64,000 nt of DNA from Batillaria attramentaria (Eukaryota > Mollusca > Gastropoda > Batillariidae). The notes beneath the pieces were generated by a model. It searched no databases, had not been told where the DNA came from, and was given only the letters and a program-made list of their open reading frames with translations. The stretch's first letter is position 1. Each line of letters starts with the position of its first letter. Positions 57,680 to 64,000 of the stretch are shown here, in pieces. The position numbers and the translations under genes are program-made. Location of the stretch: assembly GCA_018292915.2 (NCBI GenBank), contig JACVVK020000014.1, forward strand, positions 2,754,001 through 2,818,000, written 5' to 3'.

Positions 57680-57946
57680 TTACACGGCTTCTGGTGTAAC
57701 GCCAGTTGCTCCACTGTTGTCGCTGGCGGCAGTAGAGGTGGAGTTGGTGTTGCTGACCGTGGTCGCAGTTGCAGGCTCTGAGGCCGCCTCGGTGGCAGCG
57801 CGTGCGGGCTGGGGGGCGGGAGGAGGTGGCATGGTGACGTCAGGCATAGCGTTGTATGGGGGAGGAGGGGGCATGTATCCGTTGTTGATGGCACCGTAAG
57901 GAGGGGGGCCGTAGGCATAGCCTGGCTTGATCATCGTCGCCCGCCT
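57680..57946 (-). CDS. Gene B last exon: cytosolic tail
   Basis: Reads RRATMIKPGYAYGPPPYGAI, then a Pro/Tyr-rich stretch with PPPPPYNAMP, then an Ala/Thr/Ser-rich end closing GVTPEAV and a TAA stop (57680-57682). PPxY motifs bind WW domains such as those of Nedd4-type ubiquitin ligases (family knowledge). The end VTPEAV could be tested as a weak PDZ ligand (inference). Confidence 0.85.
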   Translation of the reverse strand, partial: RRATMIKPGYAYGPPPYGAINNGYMPPPPPYNAMPDVTMPPPPAPQPARAATEAASEPATATTVSNTNSTSTAASDNSGATGVTPEAV

Positions 57947-58820
57947 CTGAAACATACAAAGGATAAAATAAAAGTAATAATGATGTAATAATTGTTTAGA
58001 CTGCTGCGTGCCAGAGCCAAGCGAGGGTGAGGAATCCACTGAGCCATCGTGCAGACGGTGGCGTTTTAGCTCCCTTGTTCATTGTGTGTCAGTGTTCCCG
58101 CCAAAGACTTCACGCAATGTTATCAGTGTGAAAAGTAGGCCTAATTTACATACACTCCTTTAAAAAAAAAAAAAAAAAATCAAAGGGCGAACGTCTTCTC
58201 ACATCAGGTTGCCAGGAAATGCTGTCGTGGCGTACGTATGACTGACTTGGACACGACCAATGATCCCGCCCAACTGTTCATCCTCATGGCCGGGACCGCC
58301 ACGCCATCTTGAAACCGCACTTGGCGAACCCTCTCCATTTATCTGCACGATTCACGATAATTGACAGGCATGACGTTGTCATGCCATGCTCGGCCACCAT
58401 GCCGCCAACGACTTGTAAAGTCAAACATGTGAGCAGTCCGGCCTCAAAGCCATTCATTCTTCCACATGCATATCGTCATTTTGTTCGTCAATTTTGCCGG
58501 TGGATCGAATTTTTGGCATCATGCCGTGATTTTGCTGAAATGATCATGAAACCCGGGTCACGATGTACCGGAAGTACACAGCGTCTTGACAACACAACTG
58601 TGAACCCTAATTCTGAATCGCCGGGATGGTTTTTGTTGCCGCTGATCGAGGCGTTAGCATGTCGCGACCGACTCGGACGCAGGTGTAGAAAATCAGCGAT
58701 AGGAATTCTGCTGGGGATTTACTCATTTAGTCCACGTAAATATCAAACAATGAATCAAGCAATTCAGTTACCTGTTCAGGCGACTAATCAACAAACTTAT
58801 GCAGCTGTATTGACAAACAT

Positions 58821-58861
<41 letters not shown>

Positions 58862-61800
58862 TCACATGACTTGTAGATCTCTGTGTACAGATTTAATTAA
58901 AAAACAAGCAAACAAAACTCACAGCGGCATAGTCTGCGTCACCAAGACGACGACGATTCCTCACGATGACGGCGGCGATAAGAACAATGACGACGAAGCA
59001 GACGACACTTGCTCCGGCGATGATGCCAATTTCCGACGCCCAGCTTACGGCGACGTCAGTCCCACAGAGGTCGCTGTCCTCGTCCGACCAATCGCCGCAG
59101 TTGTTATATCCATCACACTGGAGAGATTCATCTACATACATCCCGTTGCCACAGATGAAATCGCCGTTCGAGTGCCCTGAACAGAAAAGCATGTCCGTGC
59201 TTATACGACAAACATAGAACTGTGCCGTTCGTTGGAGCTAAACGTTCAGTAATGAGTTTTTTTTTTTTTTGTTTTTGTTTTTTCTTTCTGCCACAACTCT
59301 TTGCCGGCTCCAGTGGTGTTCCTCCCTGGTAATGGGTGGAATCCACGGAGGGCTCGGAAGCTGGAGCAATTTTTATTATGCATGATGATGGAGATGAGGA
59401 TGATGGTAAGATGATGCTATGGAGGTCCATGTGGTTTGGGACTGCGGGACAGGACCGCATTCCACGCTTCCTGTCATAAATATCCCGGCATTAACCAGGT
59501 CCTGCGGCGCCTGCCTTGTAATCATCCACATCATAAGACGTGTCATACCAAGGGAAGCACCCACAAAGTCGCACCCGTGAAGTGGGTGAATCTCGGCTGT
59601 GTGACAACAGCCTCCCCATTGGGCCCATAGCACATCCGCTCTGGGTAGGAGCCGACCTAGGTAGAAAAATCCCGCTTGTCTCGGCTGGGACTCGAAGCCG
59701 GGGTCTCCCGGTCCATGGTCCGAAGTGCTAACCACTACACTACGGGGACCGGTCAATAATGAGTTCTACAAACGCTTTACGAGTAACACCCCTGGTTATA
59801 CGTTATTTTGGGAGGGTGAGTGGGTGAATGTTTGAGGGCCAGTTCCGCAAAATCTAACGTTAATTTTGGGGGGGAAAGCCTAAGCGCTATGGGTTGTAAG
59901 AGTACAAACGTTCCTTCATCATTTGGCGGTAAAATTTTGCTGGGCAGCCGGAAAAATGGGGCCCCGCAACCTTTTGTGTACAACCGGCTGCCGCTTTGCT
60001 GGACTATCAAACGAAGGGCAGAGATGAGATAAGAAGGGGGGGGGGGTGGGGGGGGGAAACCAACACAAATTTTTGGTTCTATGCCGGGATTCGAACTCAC
60101 GACCTGACTGTCCAACGCTGTACAGCTCGGCTGTCTGTATTCCCCTTGATTCCTCTTGAACCGCCGAACCGAAATGAACTGACCTAACTGAATTGATCAG
60201 TGCTCAAGTACCGTCCTAGATACCATCATGGTTTTACTTTGCCAAACCCACACCGTGATGCTGTAGCTAAATAACAAACAAACAAACAAAAAATAATGAA
60301 GTAGTGTGTGGATCGTGGGCGCTTTTCCCTATTGCTTGGCTCAAAGTGCCGGGAACTGAACCCAAACGCACGCTCACGCGAATCACATGCAAACACTTGA
60401 CGCATCACAATCACGTGGTGCGAAGGGCCAGCCCAGCTACTGATTTACGTTTCGGAATTAACTGCATTCATTTCAAATTTTGTCGGCTGAAAATATCCAA
60501 CCGGAGTACCCGGAGAGAACCCCCGACGGTCGGCCCGAATGGACGGCGTCACATGACAGAAAATTTCTTTGTCCCAAATCTGTACCACTTAAACGGACTA
60601 TTTCTATCTTTGCTCACAAGCCAAGTCATGTTTTGGAATAATTTCGCTCATGGGTGCGCCCGTGCGCTCGAAACACTCTATCTTGATGATTAGTACAGCT
60701 CATAATGCGATACAATGCTGTTTACACTTCGCGCGAGCGGTCGAACATTCAAATTCTACGACTGTTGTTACACTACTGTAGCGCTCAGTGTGGTCGCCGC
60801 GTCATGGAGTACGCTTCTGTTGACTCAGTGCCATCATTACAGACGCTGTCACTGTCCAGGTGTTTAAAGTGGTGTGATGACAGACACCACGAAAACAGCT
60901 CAGATCGATCGGTGAGCGTACGAATGGTAGCCACTAGACTACCGACCGCCCTACGACGTGCCGTAGCGACTACTCACAGGTGGAGGTGCTGGTTGCCAGC
61001 ATGCGGGAGGTGATCTCTGATCCCCACTTGTTGGTGCCGATGGTGACCGTCAGGGTGTCACTGGGGTAGGTCACGTACATGGTGAGTGCATTTTCCAGTC
61101 CACACAGCTTATCTGTAACGGTAAGTCGGTGATTTGTTAGAGAGACTAGGCCTTTCTTAGACGAGACGAGACGAGACGAGACGAGAAGAAAAGAGAAGAG
61201 ATAAGGCAAGGCAAGACAAGACTAGACTAGACATGGCAAGACATTGTGCGTGTGTATGTGGAGAGGATTGGGGGGGGGGGTGTCAACGTCCATTCGCCCA
61301 AAGGCGGGTCAACGAGAAAAAAGCCAGCACAAATATTTGACTCCCAGCCAGCAGGCAAGACACGGCAAAAAACGACACGGCAAGATATGGCAAGAAACGA
61401 CACGGCAAGACATGGCAAGAAACGACATGGCAAGACACGGCAAGACATGGCAAGAAACGACACGGCAAGACATGGCAAGAAACGACACGGCAAGACATGG
61501 CAAGAAACGACACGGCAAGAAACGACACGGCAAGACACGGCAAGAAACGACACGGCAAGAAACGACACGGCAAGACACGGCAAGAAACGACACGGCAAGA
61601 CATGGCAAGAAACGACACGGCAACGCAAGACAAGACAAGACATGGCAAGACACAACAAGCCCGGACACGACACGACACGACACGACCCGACCCGACAAGA
61701 CAAGACATGGCACAGCATGACATGACAAGACAAGACAAGACAAGACAGGACAGGACACGACAAGGCAGGACAAGACGAGACGAGAAGAGAGAAGAATATC

Positions 61801-62132
61801 TCCGACATAAACAAACAAACATCACCGCCACTTTATCACACCTTGAAAGAAATAAAGAAAGAAAAAAAAACAAAAACACGAACAAACAAACAAAAACAAC
61901 AAAGCAAAACATCCCCATGACAATAACAAACGAATAACAAAACAACAACAACAACACACCAAACAACAATAACAACAACGACAGCACCACCACCTCCCCT
62001 TTCCCCACTGCTGTTACAAAAGCTGCATTTACGTACTTGAAAGTGGGGCATTGTTAGCGTGCAACTGGATCCAGTTTCTCTGACAGTTCGCTTGCAGCGA
62101 CATCAGCTCCAGACGAACCTCGTTCTTGTACT
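57680..62132 (-). CDS. Gene B: CUB-LDLa membrane protein with PPPY tail, 5' partial
   Basis: Exons, in order of transcription: 62037-62132, 60978-61112, 58923-59176, 57680-57946; AG/GT borders, phases 1,1,0 after each exon, the same as gene C. Exon 1 here (VRLELMSLQANCQRNWIQLH) and exon 2 (LCGLENALTMYVTYPSDTLT) form parts of a CUB-like domain. Exon 3 is an LDLa with only four cysteines, then a membrane helix (IGIIAGASVVCFVVIVLIAA) and a basic RNRRR stop-transfer. Exon 4 is an 88-residue cytosolic tail with GPPPYG and PPPPPYN. Signal peptide and the first CUB strands are not found before 64000, or are hidden by the repeat array. Function and ligand are unknown; a receptor or adaptor role is an inference. 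Confidence 0.8.
58923..59176 (-). CDS. Gene B LDLa-transmembrane exon
   Basis: The LDLa reads HSNGDFICGNGMYVDESLQC, then DGYNNCGDWSDEDSDLC. Cysteines 2, 4, 5 and 6 of the usual six are present; positions 1 and 3, which normally pair, are not. The acidic cage (NNCGDWSDED) is kept. The intron between this exon and the tail exon holds an (AATC)n run at 58821-58860. Confidence 0.86.
59258..59757 (-). mobile_element. SINE family 3, full-length, gene B intron
   Basis: In reverse orientation the head reads GTCCCCGTAGTGTAGTGGTT, then AGCACTTCGGACC and a B box GGCTTCGAGTCCC, a tRNA-like promoter pair. The body extends to a poly-T (poly-A in sense) end at 59258. A truncated relative is at 29325-29515. 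Confidence 0.85.
60296..60547 (-). mobile_element. tRNA-Asp-like SINE (family 2), 5'-truncated, gene B intron
   Basis: Reverse-orientation body with landmarks CACGTGGTGCGAAGGGCCAG and CGGAGTACCCGGAGAGAACC. It is more diverged than the copies around TDRD12 exon 18. Confidence 0.82.
60590..60940 (+). repeat. Dispersed repeat D, uninterrupted copy, gene B intron
   Basis: Reads GATGATTAGTACAGCTC, CTGTTGTTACAC, then directly GTGGTCGCCGCGTC and CACTGTCCAGGTGT without an insertion. It serves as the reference for the empty site of the nested elements at 27549-28254. Confidence 0.82.
61140..61795 (+). repeat. CAAGAC/ACGACACGG minisatellite, gene B intron
   Basis: A purine-rich simple array from GACGAGACGAGAC through many units of the type CAAGAAACGACACGG and CAAGACATGG. 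It includes a truncated family 1 SINE (−) at about 61280-61355. Open frames on both strands are a by-product of the repeat. Confidence 0.9.
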
Positions 62133-62454
62133 CTGCATGACTTGCCCTGACGGTGGCAAGAAATCAAGACAAGTCAAGAACTGTATTCAGGACCCCCTAG
62201 GGGCATTGAATATTAGTTACTCCATCCATAATAAATGTTCACCATAAGGCGGAGAAAGAATATATACACATACTTAAACTAGACAATGATGAGTACAAAA
62301 CAAAACTAGAGGAGCAAAGCTTCCTTGGCTCACTTGTGAGATGGGTCTAGGTAATTAAAAAGAGTATGTTTGTAAAGCTCCTATCACTCTCTATCCTGAA
62401 GTAGGGTGTCTCTTGTGTTCATAGTTCCTAAGAAAACGGCAAATGGCGAAATAA

Positions 62455-63990
62455 CAGTTTTCCCAGGACAGCTTCTATGACCTTGACTTTAGGTCAAGGT
62501 CATTCAAATGAGATCTGTAAGTGAAGAGCTTATCAGTAATTATCATTATGCCAAGTTTGACAGCTCTAGTTTTTGTAGTTTCTGTACAAGTGGTAATGTA
62601 AAATTTCACAACAGACAGCTGTAATGACCTTGACCTTGAGCCAAGGTCATTCGAATGGGTATGTGTGCATAGGTCTCATTGCTGTCTATCATTGTGCCTT
62701 GTTTGGTGCATCTGCTGTTTGTTGTTTCCAAGAAAATGCTAACGTTAAAGTCTCCGCAAAACATGTTGAATGGCCTTGACCTTGACTCAAGGAAATTGAA
62801 TACAAGCATGCCAGTACAGGTTTTGTCAATGTCTATCATCATGCAAAGTTTGATGCCTCTGGTTCCCCTACATTCTGAGAAAACGGCAATTTTAATTTCC
62901 AATGTGACAGCTATTGATGGCCTTGACCTTTAGTCAAGGTTATTCAAAATGGTATTTCTTGAAAGGTCTTACTACTGTTTATCAGCAAGCCAGGTTTGAT
63001 GCTACTGCTGTTTATTATTGTTTCTGAGAGACTGCAAATGTTAAGGTTTTTGAAGGTTTTCCGCAAAACTGCTTGTGTGCCCTTCACCTTGATTCAAAGT
63101 CACTGAATACAGGTATGTCAGTGAAGGTGTTGTCAATGTCTATCATCTTGCAAAGTTTGATGTCTCTGGCTTTCCTAGATTCTTAAAAATTGCCAATGTA
63201 AAATTTCCTTACAGACAGCTTTAGTGACCTTGACCTTGCGTCAAGGTCAATCGTTATGGTATGTTTTGAAAGGTCTTATGGTTGTCTATCAGCGTGCCGA
63301 GTTTGGTGTCTCTGATGTTCATTGTTTCTGAGAAAATGCCAATGTTAAGGTTTCGGAAGGTTTTCCGCAGAACAGCTTGCATGGCCTTGACCTTGACTAA
63401 AAGTCACTAAGTACGGGTATGTCAGTAAAGGTGTTGTCAACGTCCATCACCATGCAGAGTTTGATGTCTCTGGCTTTTTTAGACTCTGAGAAAATGCCAA
63501 TGTAAAATTTCCAAACAGACAGCTTTAGTGACCTTGACCTTGGGTCAAGGTCAATCACTATGGTATTTTTTGAAAGGTTTTACGGCTGACTACCAGCGTG
63601 TCAAGTTTGGTGCATCTGCTGTTCATTGTTTCTGAGAAAATGCCAATGTTAAGGTTTCATCAGGCTTTCCGCAAAACAACTTGCATGGCCTTGACCTTGA
63701 CTCAAAGTCACTAAATATAGACAGGCCGGAAAAGGTATTGTCCATGTCCATCGTCATGCAAAGTTTGATGTATCTGGCTTTTCTAGATTCTGAAAAAATG
63801 CCAATGTAAACTTTCCAAACAGACAGCTTTAGTGACCTTGACCTTGGGTCAAGGTCAATAATTATGGTATATTTTGAAAGGTCTTATGGCTGTCTATCAG
63901 CAGATTAATTTTGGTGTCTCTGCTGTTTGTAGATTCTGAGAAAAGGCCAATGTTAAGGTTTACTGCGGACACACAGACACACACACACAC
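62455..63990 (+). repeat. AGGTCA-rich tandem array, about 150-bp half-units in 304-bp dimers
   Basis: GACCTTGACCTT-type motifs occur at about 62471, 62625, 62773, 62920, 63080, 63226, 63382, 63530, 63687 and 63834, spaced 146-160 bp. Two half-unit types alternate: one has TGACCTTGACC plus GTCAAGGTCA, the other TGGCCTTGACC plus CAAAGTCAC. It may continue past the window. It is upstream of gene B's first visible exon. Confidence 0.93.
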
Positions 63991-64000
63991 ACACAGACAG

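Noticed and set aside
61227..62008. Open frames on both strands with repeated short motifs (ARNDTARHGKK, LPCRFLPCL)
   Set aside because: Simple purine-rich minisatellite. No splice or start context; it lies in a gene B intron.

Overview
The window is animal genomic DNA. Genes have many small exons with GT/AG borders. Introns are long and full of CA/GT microsatellites, tRNA-derived SINEs, foldback MITEs and minisatellites, and there is a DIRS-type retrotransposon. Repeat style and gene content suggest a lophotrochozoan, most likely a gastropod mollusc; the species is an inference and cannot be proved from this sequence.

From 144 to 42655 (+) I read 43 exons of one gene, an ortholog of TDRD12, the Tudor/helicase factor of the piRNA pathway. 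Its 5' end lies before base 1. The 43 exons keep one frame through all 42 junctions and encode about 2155 residues: the end of a first extended Tudor, a long disordered RG-containing linker, a partly degenerate DEAD-box helicase core, a CCCH zinc finger, a second and a third extended Tudor, an armadillo-like helical array, a CS (p23-like) domain and an acidic tail. It is much larger than mammalian TDRD12 (about 1180 residues).

Intron 12 of this gene carries a nearly complete 6-kb DIRS-like element (10637-16605) with inverted terminal repeats, an internal complementary region, broken gag and RT/RNase H frames, and an open tyrosine recombinase. Other introns hold several MITE families, a 1.1-kb TTAA-flanked piggyBac-like element, a three-level nested insertion, SINEs and two-sided tandem arrays.

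From 42.7 to 49.8 kb there is no convincing host gene, but there are four foldback elements, a LINE 3' end and more MITEs. Two tandem minus-strand paralogs follow. Gene C (49794-53727) is complete in five exons: signal peptide, CUB domain in two exons, LDL-receptor class A (LDLa) plus transmembrane segment, and a short tail. Gene B (57680-62132, 5' end missing) has the same CUB/CUB/LDLa-TM/tail exon order and the same intron phases, a PPPY-rich tail and an LDLa that lacks two cysteines. Upstream of it, 62.4-64.0 kb is a tandem array rich in AGGTCA half-sites.

All exon joins were worked out by hand from reading frame and splice consensus. No RNA evidence or database search was available.
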